Shown piece by piece: positions 47,501 through 59,005 of a stretch of 64,000 bases of DNA (position 1 is its first letter; each line of letters starts with the position of its first letter). The notes beneath the pieces were generated by a model. That model was not told the origin of the DNA and ran no database searches. It saw only the letters and a list, made by a program, of their open reading frames with translations. The translations under genes were made by a program, and so were the position numbers. Origin of the DNA: Rhexocercosporidium sp. MPI-PUGE-AT-0058 (lineage: Eukaryota; Ascomycota; Leotiomycetes; Helotiales). The DNA lies in the NCBI GenBank assembly GCA_020746875.1, contig JAGTJL010000034.1, positions 1-64,000 of the forward strand, in the 5' to 3' direction.

Positions 47501-49528
47501 ATGACTGCCAATTCAAAGCCACCGGCGGACATCACCAAAGTAGAGTCCAAATCAGCTACCACAGAGTCCTCGAAATACACCTCCGGCCTCTCACTAGTCC
47601 TTATTTTCCTCTCCCTCTGCACAACTACCTTCCTTGTCGCATTACATGGCACCATCATCGCGACGGCAATCCCCACCATAACAAACGACTTCAACAGCCT
47701 GAGCGACGTCGCCTGGTACAACTCCTCCTTTCTACTTACCACCTGCGCTTTTCAACTATCGTTCAGGAGGGCTTAAACGCTCTTTAATTCGAAATGGGTG
47801 TTCTTGAGTGCGATTGCGATCTTTGAGGTTGGAAGTGTGATCTGTGGCGCTGCGTCGAATTCGATTAGCTTGATTGTTGGGAGGGCTATTGCTGGTTGGT
47901 TTGTCCTGGCTTGGTGGTTTCGCGCCTTTCGTCTTTCTGCCCTACTTTAACAAGGTATTCTGGGTCAATGTCTTGAAGGATCCTTCAACTGACTCTAGCT
48001 GTGCGGTCCAGGAATTGGTGGTGGTGGCATTTTCAGCGGATGCTTTATCATTATTGCTGAGAGTACGCCGTTGAGAAAACGAGCTCTGTTTACGGGGTTC
48101 ATTGGTGGAACTTTCGGTATTGCTTCTGTTTTTGGCCCCTTAATAGGTATGGACATGAATTCTCGAAGGTCTAGGTAGCAATGCTAATGTCTGCAGGCGG
48201 GGCGTTCACCACTCGTGTCTCATGGAGATGGTGCTTTTATAGTGAGTTCTTTCTCCTCCGACCCTTTGTTGCACACCGGGTCCCATTTCGGAAGCTGTCA
48301 CGCAGCTGCGAGGGGCTAGAGTAGAGGAGGGTTGAAGGAAAGAAGATTTCGGGCCAATATGAAGCTAGTCAATCTCCCAATCGGAGCCGTAACTCTCGTG
48401 ATCGTCTCTTTCTTCCTCCCCAACTCTGTCGGCCGTTCTTCCTCAGACCTCAAGAACAAGACTTGGTGGCAGATCTTCGAGAAATTCGACCCCATCGGCA
48501 AAGCCATTTTCATCCCCTCCATCATCTGTCTGCTTCTGGCGCTACAATGGGGAGGTGGTCAATACGCATGGAGCAGCCCACGAGTCATCGTAACTTTCAC
48601 TTGTTTTGGCGTCACTTTCATCGCTTGGGTTGTGGTTCAGATTCATTTTGGAGAGGACGCCACGGTTCCGGTTAGTATCCTGAGCCAGAGAAGTGTGATT
48701 GGTGCGTGTTGGTTTTCGATGTTTGGCTCGGCTTCGTTTACGGGCGTTGTGTATTATCTGCCGATCTGGTAAGTATATTCTCTGTTTATATCCTTCTCTC
48801 TGTCTCTTCCTTCGGAAGTAGTTTGATTGATAGTTCCAAGGTTCCAAGCCATCCGACAAGATAACACAGAGGAATCCGGAATCCACACCCTTTCTCTCAT
48901 CCTCAGTCTCATAATATCCATCGCCTCAGGTGGTGCAGTCGTTTTCGTCGGCTATTATACACCCTTCCTCATAGTCGGCTCTCTTGTTATGTCAGTAGGA
49001 GCGGGTATGTTATCCACACTCAAACCAGATTCCAGCATCGGTGCGTGGATCGGATTCCAGATCATTTTTGGGGCTGGTATTGGTATGACACTTGAGCAGT
49101 GTAACATCGCCATTCGGACTGTCTTACCTGAAAACCGAGTACCCGAAGGAACCAGCCTGAGTGTTCTTGTGCGCTCGCTTGGTGGTTCCATCGCGGTAGC
49201 TATCTGCCAGAATGTATTTGAGCGGAAGCTCAGGAGTAACCTCGAGGATGTCCTTCAGGGTGTTGATCTAACTTTCATCAGTGGAAGTGGTGCGACTACT
49301 CTTATCCAGAATGCGAATGCTGCCCTTGGAGGTGATCAAGGCGCGGTGGAGAAAGTTGTAGACTTGTATAACAATGCTCTTGTGCAGACGTTTTTGGCGC
49401 CGTTGATTCTGGGGGCTTGCACTTTCCCGGCGGCGATTTTGGTTGAGTGGAAGAGCGTTAAAAAGGAGAAGAAAGAGAAGAAGAAAGAAGATATCGAGGG
49501 TTCGCCTGCATCGGAGAAGATTGAGTAG
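47501..49528 (+). pseudogene. MFS transporter, DHA2 (14-helix drug:H+ antiporter) type, probably inactivated
   Basis: Readable exons: 47501 to about 47896, about 47999-48146, 48197-48241, 48369-48768, 48841-49528; introns 48147-48196, 48242-48368 and 48769-48840 keep frame with good splice sites. Family motifs occur in order: [13 protein letters not shown] (helix 1, motif D1), [57 protein letters not shown], and a C-terminal Lys/Glu tail. Two defects: codon 92 is TAA (47774-47776) where the family has Tyr (RAYTLF), with no intron that removes it, and the GRAIAG to GGGGIFSG junction (about 47897-47998) has no splice pair restoring frame. So a pseudogene is likeliest. If functional it would export toxic compounds or a metabolite across the plasma membrane, and its divergence from the Zn2Cys6 gene downstream is only 420 bp. 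Confidence 0.75.
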
Positions 49529-49948
49529 GAGAATATAAGGTTTTCCTGCAGATTATTTCTTGTCTCTGCTTCAGATCGTAAAATCAAACGATTGCTAATT
49601 GAGTTTTCCAGGTAGGAGATTTGACTTGGATGCTTAGGTCGAAATGGAAATGCCGCCGCGAGGCTAGGAATCGAAGCCAGTTTCAACCACAAGCACGCCA
49701 AGCTACATATTAAAGTTTTTCAATCTGTTAGGAATATCTCCCTCAGATATACCCCAAATCATGGTCTACCCAGTAGAATTTATGGGGTTTTGGCTTCATT
49801 GACGTCACCACTCTATCACGTGGCGTGACCATTAACTTCAAGCCTCCCGTTCTCCTGGCGTCCAATCAACACAACCAACATATAGTGCTGTACTACCACG
49901 ATCTTCTGCAAACTAAAATTCGCCTGTACTTGCTCAAGTAAATAAACA
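49529..49948. promoter_or_regulatory. Spacer between the MFS gene and the regulator
   Basis: 420 bp holding the MFS 3' end and the regulator's promoter. A CACGTG-type palindrome core lies in TCACGTGGCG near 49817. No gene. Confidence 0.3.
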
Positions 49949-51813
49949 ATGTCCACCCCTCGCAGAGGACGAGCCTGCGATGCCTGCCACAGCATCAAGA
50001 TCAAATGCGAGCTTGGCGCTGCGAACGGCGGTGCACCACCCTGTCAACGATGTCAACGTCTTGGGAAAACTTGTTGCATTACAGCTCCTGTGCGCAAAAA
50101 GGATCGCATTGCGGAATTGGAGGCTCAGCTGGAAGAAATGACGAGGCTGTTGAGGATGCAGGAGCTTCAGGAGTCTACTTCGGCTTCTACTTCTGATGCT
50201 GGGACTGGAAGTGGAAGTCGAACTTCGCCTGGGACACCTGGTAGTCTTGACACGAGGACTGTTCAACCGAGAGGCATTGAGAGAGGATCGAAGAAGAGGA
50301 GGCTTGAAGGTGCTTCTGTGGACTATGGCTCTCTTAATCGAAATGCTCGTAGTTTGGAAGTCGATAACGTGGCTCCGATTGAGATGCAGAAACAACTTTT
50401 GGAGAAGTACAAGAATGAGATGCAACCGGTCTTCCCATTTCCAGTCAATCATGACTACGAAGTTCTACGAGAACAACATCCGCTGCTGCTCCAAGCTATT
50501 GTCTTTGCTGCTTGCCCTGGTGTACTCTCTGTCGACGATCAAGATGAAGTCACGATGATTGCTGTGAAACTCGCTGCCCCGGACAAGATTGCGAAAGGGG
50601 AGAAGTAAGTTCGTCAAAAATCTAGTTGGAGATATGAAAACTAACATTTATCAGAAGTCTGGAAGTGCTTCAAGCTCTTTTGATGATCTCGTTCTGGTAT
50701 CGCCCACCAAGAAACCAAGTTCATGTCGCTATTGATAGAAACCTCAATGCGGCCATTGAGTTAGCGGAAGAACTGGGTCTTTCAAAATCAGAGAGTGCAT
50801 TGGGCATCGCAGCGTGTGAACCTAACGACAAGATCAATTCTGCAGACGCATGGCGAACATGGAATTTATGCTACCTCTTAGCATCAAGCCTTGGAAGTTG
50901 TATGAGATTCCCGCCAAAGATAGAGTGGAATGTTGACATGGAGATGAAACTGTCTTCACTAGAATATGGAAGAGATGCTGTACCCACCGATGGGCTCCTC
51001 TGCCAATTCGTCCGGGCCGAAAGGCTCTGCGAACGAATTGCCGTAGAAGCAGGCTACAGTACCGCAGACACAACACTGCAAGTAACAGACCACGCCAAAA
51101 TTAGAAACATACAAAACCTCATCATCGACCGAAAAGCCCAGCTCTTCTCCTCGAACAGCACTCCCGCCTTGAGAATGTACGAAAACATCGCAACACTCTA
51201 CCTATACGAATGTATCCTCCACACACCAACCAATAAACGCTCCTTCGCTGCTCCATACGTAGCCGAACGGCTTTCCTTGACAGATTTCCCTGCCCCAATC
51301 GTCACGCCTGATCATATACCCTTTCTTTATGGCTTGAGGGATGCTTGTCACACAGCTTTGAATGCAATCATCGGCCTCGATTTCAGGGACATTGCATTCG
51401 CGCCCATGGTTACCTTCACAGCCAAAATATTCTACGCTCAATGGCTCCTCATCAAGCTCTACGTCGCCGTCACCGGACCGGGCAACACATACGGCGCATT
51501 TATCTCAGCGGAGAGTCTCCAGATAGAGCATTACCTCGAGAAGATCTCGGGGATCGGGGATAAGATCTGTGCGATCGACCCTGAGCACATGGGTGGGAAA
51601 GGGTTACAGCAGTCGACGAAAAAGATCAGGGAGTGGGTCTTCAATTGCGATTTCTTGAGGGCGGAGGAGAGCTTGAAGAATCTGGCTTCTCCGGTCGTGC
51701 TGCCGTCTGGATATGTTGATTTTGCGCCTGTGGATGATGTGGATTGGAGTTCGTTCAGTCATAGTGTTGATGCTTTTGAGTGTGGTCTTGAGGATCTGTT
51801 CAATATACCGTAG
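49949..51813 (+). CDS. Zn2Cys6 binuclear-cluster transcription factor (604 aa)
   Basis: Exons 49949-50604 and 50655-51813 (50-nt intron with a CTAAC branch motif, phase 2). The N-terminal zinc cluster has C10, C13, C20, C32, C35 and C42 (CX2CX6CX11CX2CX6C), with an unusual Gly/Ala-rich 11-residue loop. A leucine-heptad linker follows (IAELEAQLEEMTRLLRMQEL, about residues 53-72), likely a dimerising coiled coil. A Ser/Thr/Gly-rich spacer and a middle homology region come next (HPLLLQAIVFAACPG, LEVLQALLMISFWY, AAIELAEELGL). It acts in the nucleus. Its position right beside a DHA2 transporter suggests control of efflux, but the transporter looks broken, so the present target may differ. Confidence 0.92.
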
Positions 51814-52939
51814 CTTAGAGACCGTAGAATTCCGAGAGAGAAAGTCTGAGGGGAAGAAAAACAAGTCCGAGAGAATAATTGTAAAAGGTGGCTTCGAAGA
51901 CAATGGGCCCGGGAAAACCAACGGGATTTTCCTACCCATCGCTTGCCCCATATCAACGATTTTCGGGATATATCCTAATCAGATGGTCAAAACGGGGCCC
52001 ACTATTGACACAACACGACTCGAGTTCCTCGCTTCGCGTGGGCCAAGACAAAGTCTAAATCACCAAACGGATGTCTACAATCGTCCTTCCCCTCTTTGAC
52101 AGAAACTCAAACCAGCCACGAGAATAACCAAAGAAGCTGTTTCAAACCAGTCGAAATTCACAATCTAGCAATTCTTTCAATGCCTCTACTACAGTCGCAG
52201 TTAGGCGTAAGAAAGTGAGCTGATGGAGGGAGCGGGGTGGCATACTCGGAACTGATGCGATTGGTGGATTCCAGAGCCAGAGCCTCCGGTACTGCATCAC
52301 AGCTGAAATGTACGGGAGGACAATCGCATTCAAAAAATACTACAGTGATGCATCGTGTGATAGCCCAGGCCAAAGTCAAGACCAGAGTATTCATTATTTC
52401 CTTTTACAGGGGTGAGAAATGCGAGTCTGGGTGCGAAGGCGCTATTTGGTCCCTGCTATCAAAATTAAAAGTCGAGAAAAATCGACTGCTTCGTGGGAAC
52501 GGCAGAAGTAGACGCAGAAAGATCTACAACGCTCTTGTCTACGACACACAATACCTGTAGGGGTTAACCCAGCGGCCAAAGTAACGCACATGTACCGTAC
52601 TAATGAACTTGTCCCTTCACCACTCACGCACTAGTAAACATGCTTAATTCCTCCACGCCAATTCTAGTCCTAATCTATCTGTCCGGGGCCCGGCAGCTCA
52701 CGGAACAATTGCTATGGACAAAAGATGGAGCGCATCAGTTCGAATAAGCGGGTTAACCAAGTCTGGGGAATTGTGGGGGTTGTAGACGCCCACCAGAAGA
52801 CGGAGATTCTGTCGTTTGTCGAATCCACCAGTCCAGTATCCAGGGTCATGTGTATCGACTAATGGAATTTAGACCATATGGAACGATAGTCTCAACGAGG
52901 CTCACGCCGCGGTCTTAATATCGTCAAACGTACAAGCTT
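51814..52939. other. Intergenic
   Basis: Regulator 3' region and the upstream region of the polygalacturonase gene. Open frames at 51713-52099 and 52237-52560 have no features and overlap opposite-strand frames; not called. Confidence 0.35.
52763..52778 (+). promoter_or_regulatory. Two possible CreA sites upstream of the polygalacturonase
   Basis: CTGGGG (52763-52768) and GTGGGG (52773-52778) both fit the carbon-catabolite repressor consensus SYGGRG and lie 5 bp apart, about 315 bp before the start codon. Paired sites are the usual functional arrangement. Chance occurrence is possible. Confidence 0.3.
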
Positions 52940-52949
52940 TATATAAATA
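52940..52949 (+). promoter_or_regulatory. TATA box of the polygalacturonase gene
   Basis: TATATAAATA, 144 bp before the ATG at 53093, with a CT-rich tract between, as in strongly inducible fungal secreted-enzyme genes. Confidence 0.55.
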
Positions 52950-53092
52950 CCAAGACCTGCCATCTATCTTGGCTTCTCTTAGCCAACAGATCAGAAAAGC
53001 CAATCTCAGTCTTTCGATTCGTTCCCCTCTCTCTGCCAAGTCAAACAAGCAATTTCCTCCTGCTCCCCTGCCATTCCTGTTCTGCCACCATC

Positions 53093-54780
53093 ATGCACGT
53101 CACAACCAACACATTCCTAGCGCTCCTCGCCGTGCCATTGGCCACCGTCTTAGCCTCACCTATCGCCAACGCAATGCCAGCACCGACTGCTGCCCCAAAA
53201 CAAAAAGAAGTCGAAGTCGCTCTCCAGAAGCGTGCCGTCTCTTGCACCTTTAGCGGCTCCCAATACGCAACAGCCATCAAGTCCAAAGCCGCATGTGATA
53301 CGATCGTCCTCCAGGACCTGTCTGTCCCTCCTGGTGTCACGCTTGATATGACCGGTTTGAAGGACAATGCTGTTGTTTTCTTCTCTGGGAAGACGGTCTT
53401 CGCTTCCGTGAGTCTTGTTTGTTTTTGTGTTTTAGGTGACCTCGCTCGATGGTTTCATGTAGGCGTAAGAACTAACCATCCCTATCCTATGTAGACGCCG
53501 TGGGTTGGTCCTCTCTTTTCGGTCAGCGGTACTGGTATCAGGGTAACAGGTCTTTCGGGATCTACTATTGATGGCAATGGAGCCAAGTACTGGGATGGTG
53601 GTGGGGGAGATTCTGGCATGACGTGAGAGCCCCTTTCCTAGACACTTCAACGTTGATCGCCTCTCGCAGGCCCTATCAGAACAACTGTGTTGACTTTCTG
53701 TCCTTTCACAGCAAGCCCAAGTTTTTCCAAGCCCACAACATCGTCAATGGTGTCATCGATCAACTCACCATCGTTAACCCACCCGTACAAGTCTTCAGCA
53801 TCAACGGCTGCACAAACACCCAATTTTCAAGCATCACCATCGACGCCAAAGCCGGCGATGCTCTCGGAAAGAACACTGATGCTTTCGATATCGGTAATTC
53901 GGATGGTATTACCATTAGTATGTTTAATCTGCTCTGCCCTGCCCTCTCCAACAGTTCACGTTCTCTCGTTATCCCCATTTCTGAAAGGCGATATGCTAAT
54001 TCTAAACAGAGGGCGCTACCGTTTATAATCAAGACGACTGCGTAGCCGTTAACTCCGGCACCAACATCATCTTTACAGGCGGGTTTTGCTCAGGCGGCCA
54101 CGGTCTCTCCATCGGATCCGTCGGTGGACGTGACAACAACGTAGTCGATGGCGTGCAATTCTTGTCTTCGACCGTCACTAAATCCGTGCAAGGTAAATAA
54201 TCCATATCATCTACTTACCTACCTCCTCATCAACTCAGTCTTGACTAATGACATCTCCAAAGCAATCCGCATCAAGGCCAAGTCCGGCACAACAGGAACC
54301 ATCAAGGGCGTTACATACAATGGAATCACCATGTCTTCAATCTCCAAATATGGCATTCTGATTGAGCAGAACTACAATGGTGGCGATCTCCACGTAAGTC
54401 TGCCGCTTTCTATCCACCCCTTTCTTCTTCCCTATCTCCCCCAATCTAAAACCTAGAACGAATATCAAACTGATACCTACTTCAAGGGAACCGCCACAAC
54501 AGGTGTCCCCATAACTGCCCTCACAATCAAAAATATCAGCGGTACTGGCGCAGTTGCAAGTTCCGGAAACGATGTAAGTCAACCATTCGATTTCCCTTAC
54601 CCCGTCTCTCCGCTCTCCCACAGAAAATTCCATGACTAACCTAACATCCCCACCCAGGTCATCGTAACATGTGGCTCCTCCACCTCTTGCACAGGCTGGA
54701 CATGGTCCTCCGTCGCTGTCACCGGAGGCAAGAAATACGGTAACTGCACTAATGTACCGAGCGTCACTGTGTGCTCGTAG
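53093..54780 (+). CDS. Endopolygalacturonase (GH28), secreted, 400 aa
   Basis: Seven exons, every phase consistent: 53093-53407, 53495-53622, 53712-53917, 54010-54192, 54263-54393, 54457-54573, 54658-54780. Signal peptide ([16 protein letters not shown]), then a propeptide ending at KR (46-47), a Kex2-type site. GH28 catalytic motifs: NTDAFD with D204, QDDC with D225/D226, SGGHGLS with H247, and RIK (280-282). The paired C-terminal cysteines [10 protein letters not shown] and the final C are typical. The enzyme hydrolyses alpha-1,4-galacturonan in pectin outside the cell and is a common wall-degrading enzyme of plant pathogens. A TATA box and possible CreA sites lie upstream. Confidence 0.95.
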
Positions 54781-55521
54781 GAGATTACATAGCCTCAGTA
54801 TCTTGCCTGTCTAGCAGGAAAAACAGTCCAGCATCTGTCTCCTTGCCGGGCTTATAATGGTTCGGAACTCAAGGGCGGAGATGAACAGATCGTATTAGAA
54901 GGTGAAGGGATGTGAGAATGGATACGTGCTTATCTCGTACATAACTATTCAATTGACTCTTCAAAGACATGTTTGCTACAGTTTCTGTATGTAATACAGG
55001 TTCCGAGGCGGCAGATGGAACTTTCTCGCCATGTCGCAAGGCTAACCCCTTTTAGCTGTCTACCAATGAATTTCTTCGTTGACGCATTAAGTGATGGGCC
55101 TCGACTGTCCTACAGTAAGAGATTTTTTTAAAAAAAGAACGCCCCGAAATGGCTTGAACCCAGACACACATCTCACCACTTTCATCTTTCCTTTCATTTT
55201 CGTTTTATCTTTGGTGTCTGCTTAAGGAAAACCAAAATGGTATAGAGATCCGTGAATTTGGGAGTCAGCTAGAAAACTCAATGCACATGCACCAGAAACA
55301 AAGCCCAAGACTAGAAGATGGATGCTTGATGTTATATAGAAGAGATGATTGCGAGTTGAGAGGGTGTTTTGGCGATCAACAACTGATTGATGACAAAGTT
55401 GACAGGGAAAAACAAGGAAAGGCTGTTCCTGGACGAGCAGTAAATAGAACATCAAATCCAACATCATGAAAGGAAGGAAATAGTTCAGACCTAGTTCAGA
55501 TCAACTTTGATCCCTCTCCTC
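54781..55521. other. Intergenic between convergent genes
   Basis: Presumed 3' regions of the polygalacturonase and the membrane-protease genes. Nothing else recognised; a short A-rich run is at 55127-55139. Confidence 0.4.
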
Positions 55522-56688
55522 TCACCGATTTCCTTTCTCCTTCTCCACAGCCAACCCATCCAATCGATCCAACTCCTTCCACTCCTTTCTCAGCTGCCCA
55601 AAAGCCATCGCCCAAACAACAGCCACAGTGCCTAACATACCACCCACCAGTCTCCTCTCCTTCGGATGGATAAACCCCACATGACCTTCCATTGCACTCG
55701 CACTCAACGCCATGAAATCCGCCAATCCATGGAAAAACACACTCGGCCATACGTCGCTGCACCACCCGAAGCTGCTCTCCTTCGTACACCCCTCCTCACC
55801 ATCAGCACCTTTAACATGAGCGTAGAACTCCCTCCTCGTAGCCCTCACGCCTGCCAAAGCAGCCAAAGCAAGATGGCCCATTTGCCCTGCTACCCTTTCA
55901 AAAACCGTAAGGATCAACATCCCCCACCCCCTCTCCCGCTCAGGTAAGACGCACGACCCGTAGATGAAACCAATCGCTTCAACGAGCCCAAAGCCCAAGG
56001 TACCAGCGAGTGCGAAGTCGATGTACGCTCTATTTCCCCTCCATTGAGTTTCCACTACATTCACACTTCCCTTTCCCTGTCCCTCTCTCTTCTCATCCTC
56101 GCCTCTCACCCCAGGACTTTGACTTCCCTTCTTCTTTTTACCATCCTGCCACCTCGCCCACACAACAGGCAAATACTTAAACACCTCCTCCACGGCCCCA
56201 GCCGCCAGGAAGCTCAACACAAGATTGAATCCCCAATTCCCCCAGGACCTCGCCAGCGCCCATCTCTTCACTAACGCCTCCTCAGCCACGCCCTGTACGC
56301 TCGTCCTCTGGAACTCGGAAATGAATAACTGCTCGAGCGGCGTGCTCTGTAGTCGTGAGCCGAATAGGATGAGGGTTGCGAGTTTGCAGATCCCGAGTTG
56401 GAATATCGCGGCTAGGGCGGGGACGAATGTCCCGACTGTGATGCCTGTCCAGAGGAGGGGTTCGAAGGGGGCGTGACGGCGTAGAGACGAGGAGTCCGTG
56501 TGGTTCTGGTTGTTGGAGAGCCGGTACCTGTGGTAGAGGTAGAGCGAAGGTGTGAATGTTAGGGGTGTGAGGAGGGCGGCTGTGGGCGAGAGAAGTCCCA
56601 CGAGGAGGACTGTGGAGGGGGGTCCTAGGATGAGGAGGAGTCGGGCTGAGAGGGAGAGAGTTGTCTTTTGGGTTGGTGTTGTTGACAT
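55522..56688 (-). CDS. PrsW-like intramembrane protease family protein (388 aa)
   Basis: Intron-free polytopic membrane protein with about eight hydrophobic segments. It holds the PrsW (MEROPS M82, Abi/CAAX-related superfamily) signature set in order: EExxK as E167-E168-x2-K171 in AAGAVEEVFKYLPV, a Glu within a helix at E237 (GFGLVEAIGF), and HxxxD as H320 to D324 (FFHGLADF), plus an extra membrane His (H272). A Lys/Gly/Glu-rich loop (about 182-215) separates helices. Bacterial PrsW cleaves anti-sigma factors; fungal members are uncharacterised as far as I know, so activity and substrate are inferred. Start chosen at the only upstream ATG, with a Ser/Thr-rich N-terminus before helix 1. Confidence 0.75.
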   Translation of the reverse strand: MSTTPTQKTTLSLSARLLLILGPPSTVLLVGLLSPTAALLTPLTFTPSLYLYHRYRLSNNQNHTDSSSLRRHAPFEPLLWTGITVGTFVPALAAIFQLGICKLATLILFGSRLQSTPLEQLFISEFQRTSVQGVAEEALVKRWALARSWGNWGFNLVLSFLAAGAVEEVFKYLPVVWARWQDGKKKKGSQSPGVRGEDEKREGQGKGSVNVVETQWRGNRAYIDFALAGTLGFGLVEAIGFIYGSCVLPERERGWGMLILTVFERVAGQMGHLALAALAGVRATRREFYAHVKGADGEEGCTKESSFGWCSDVWPSVFFHGLADFMALSASAMEGHVGFIHPKERRLVGGMLGTVAVVWAMAFGQLRKEWKELDRLDGLAVEKEKGNR

Positions 56689-57259
56689 TTTGAGGGTGGG
56701 TGGGGTGGTTTCATGGAATATGAAAAACGGGAGGAATTGAGGGCATGGCGAATTTTCAGGGAAGGGAGGGGAGGTTATATGAGGTGAGCTGTGAGATGAG
56801 TTGAAGTTGAGGTTATTCCGCTACCAGTAAGCGAGGGAGACATGTGCCGCAACCGCACTTGACCGGATGAGGTTTCATGGAGCGCTCTGTGAGCAATGAG
56901 CCTTGAGCAATGTGATGCAACCTGCATTTTAAATGAAGATAAGGATAGAGAGAAGGTAGAAAACTAGGAATAATGTTTAAAAGATAAGCTGCGAAGCATA
57001 CTACTCAAAAAGAAAATGAGCCCAATTTGTGGCTTCAATTTATTTTTGAAGGCTAGGAATTTAGAATTGGTATGCGCGCTCAACCTTGTAAAATATATGT
57101 TGAGTAAATCACAATCGAGAACTTTGCATTAAGTCGAGATAATCATGCAGTTTTCACAACCTGTCCTTTCCCCTTTCCATCCAGTTCGGGTATCAAATCA
57201 TCGCACTCACCCTCTCCATTCACTCTGTTTCCATGTCATCTCATCCTCAACCCTCGAAT
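56689..57259. other. Intergenic
   Basis: Promoter of the PrsW-like gene and 3' end of the aspartic-protease-like gene. No coding region or repeat recognised. Confidence 0.35.
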
Positions 57260-59005
57260 TTACGGCGAAGGCAATTCATAGAACTGATGCTGTGGTCCTG
57301 TAGGGGGAAGCTACAACCAACACACAAATTAGCCCACAAAATACCAATACTATATCCCGAACACTTTCAAAGATAAGCCATCACGCAAAGGAAAAAGGAA
57401 ACTTGAATAAACATACCGGTGAAGGTAATTCTGAAACCGAAACCATTGAACTCTGCCGATGTGTATTCGCCAATTCCCTCCTATTCTTCTCCTCCATAAA
57501 TCTCTTCTTTCTACCCGTCACAAACCACGCACCACCAATAATAACCACCAATCCCAGGATCCCACCAACTACACCACCCGCAATAGCACCAACGTTGCTC
57601 TTCCCCCGTCCCTTCTCACTCACCTCATTACTCGGCGTAGAAGTCGGACTCGAACCTGGCTTCGTCGCATTAACCACAGACTTCTGCGTACAAACCTTGA
57701 CTAAGCTCCTGTCCTTCTCCTCTAGAGCACCCTGCCTCGCGGGCGCCATCCTAAACGTCCCCTCCTCATAATCCACCACCAGCAAATTCTGCGTCAAGAA
57801 CATGCCTCCCAGCACCGCTCTAATATTAGCAGGGTCACTCTTCGCATTATACGAAATACCCGTCTCAACCAAACTCGCATTCGTGATAGCGTACCGTCCA
57901 TACTCATCCGAGCCCCTCTTCACAGTGAAGAGTTCCTCATTAGGGATGACAGTCGTGTAGCCATTCGACAGAATAACAGTGAGGTTCCCATTCGGCCTAT
58001 CTGCAATAGGATAGTTAAGCCCTGTGAGGAGACTAGATGTGTTGTACCCCGTTATATTCCCAAACATGCCCGCGACAGCAGGTGCGAACGTAAACCGCTG
58101 ATGCGCCGTATCCAGACACGCATTTAACGGTGATTCCGCTGCAGCGAGGAGATTTACGCTCGTTCCGTTCGCAAAGGTGTATTTTATCTGCCCGACAGAT
58201 ACTTGGAGTGGGCAGGGCTGCGCGCTGGTCCATGTGCCGATGGGAAGGGTGGTAAAATTCCCAAGGGTGCGCGATGAGTCGTAGCCGCCTATTATGAGGG
58301 CGCCGTCGACGGGGTTGAGGGAGCGGGAGCCGGCCCAGAGGGACCAGGCGCTTGAGGGGGCAACGAGACTTTTCGTGGCGGCGGAGAGGAAGGAGGAGTC
58401 TACGCCGAGGGGGATGCCATTGTCTGGGCCTGAACAGCCAGTATATCAGCACTGTCTTCTTACTTACCGATCTGGAAGGATTTTGTCCTGGTAAGTTGAG
58501 TTATAAGATGAGGAAGCGAAGATAAGGGCAACAAACCACCATCCAGCCCAGCATTAACAAGCGGAAATCCCAGTACACTCCCATTCCGCTCAAACTTCAG
58601 GACATCATTGAAGTACACATAACTCCCCGTCGCAGTCTCTTGGTCCGCTTGACTACCATTCCAAGCATTCCTGATACTAACCTCATAGGTGCTGGACTTT
58701 GTGGCGTCGAACACCCCTCCCGCTGCGCCTATACAGGAGATGTTACTGAGGGAAACACATTCGAGGACATTGGAGATGCGGGTGTTATTTAGTGTTGTGG
58801 CGGGTCGAAGGGAGAATATCTGAGATGGTGTGCCGATTCCTAGTTCGATTCCTCGAGTTACGGCAAGGCCGTCGAGGGAGACGGTTATGTTTCGCCAGGG
58901 GAGGTATAGGGGTGGGATTGAGCACTCGCCTGTTGCTGCGTGGGTTGTGGGAGATGATGAGAGGATGAGGATGGCAAGCAGGTTGCGGAGTAGCAGGGGC
59001 CGCAT
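57260..59005 (-). CDS. Membrane-anchored aspartic-protease-like (A1 fold) protein, 533 aa, first catalytic motif lost
   Basis: Exons 59005-58468, 58429-57417 and 57310-57260 (introns 38 and 106 nt), frame kept, last exon adding only 16 residues. Signal peptide (LLLRNLLAILILSSSPTTHA), an A1-type luminal domain rich in N-glycosylation sites, a Ser/Pro/Thr linker, one membrane helix (VGAIAGGVVGGILGLVVIIG, about 450-475) with a basic stop-transfer RKKR, and a short cytosolic tail ending ELPSP. The family GTP motif is present (IELGIGTPSQ), but the DTGS expected right after it is replaced by LRPATTLNNT, so the first catalytic Asp is missing. A second Asp-Thr pair survives (NACLDTAHQ). It is therefore probably not an active protease but a cell-surface or wall-associated pseudo-enzyme, architecture like yapsins. 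Confidence 0.8.

Noticed and set aside
49949..54780. Secondary-metabolite gene cluster around the regulator, transporter and polygalacturonase
   Set aside because: No polyketide synthase, peptide synthetase, terpene cyclase or other core enzyme is present.
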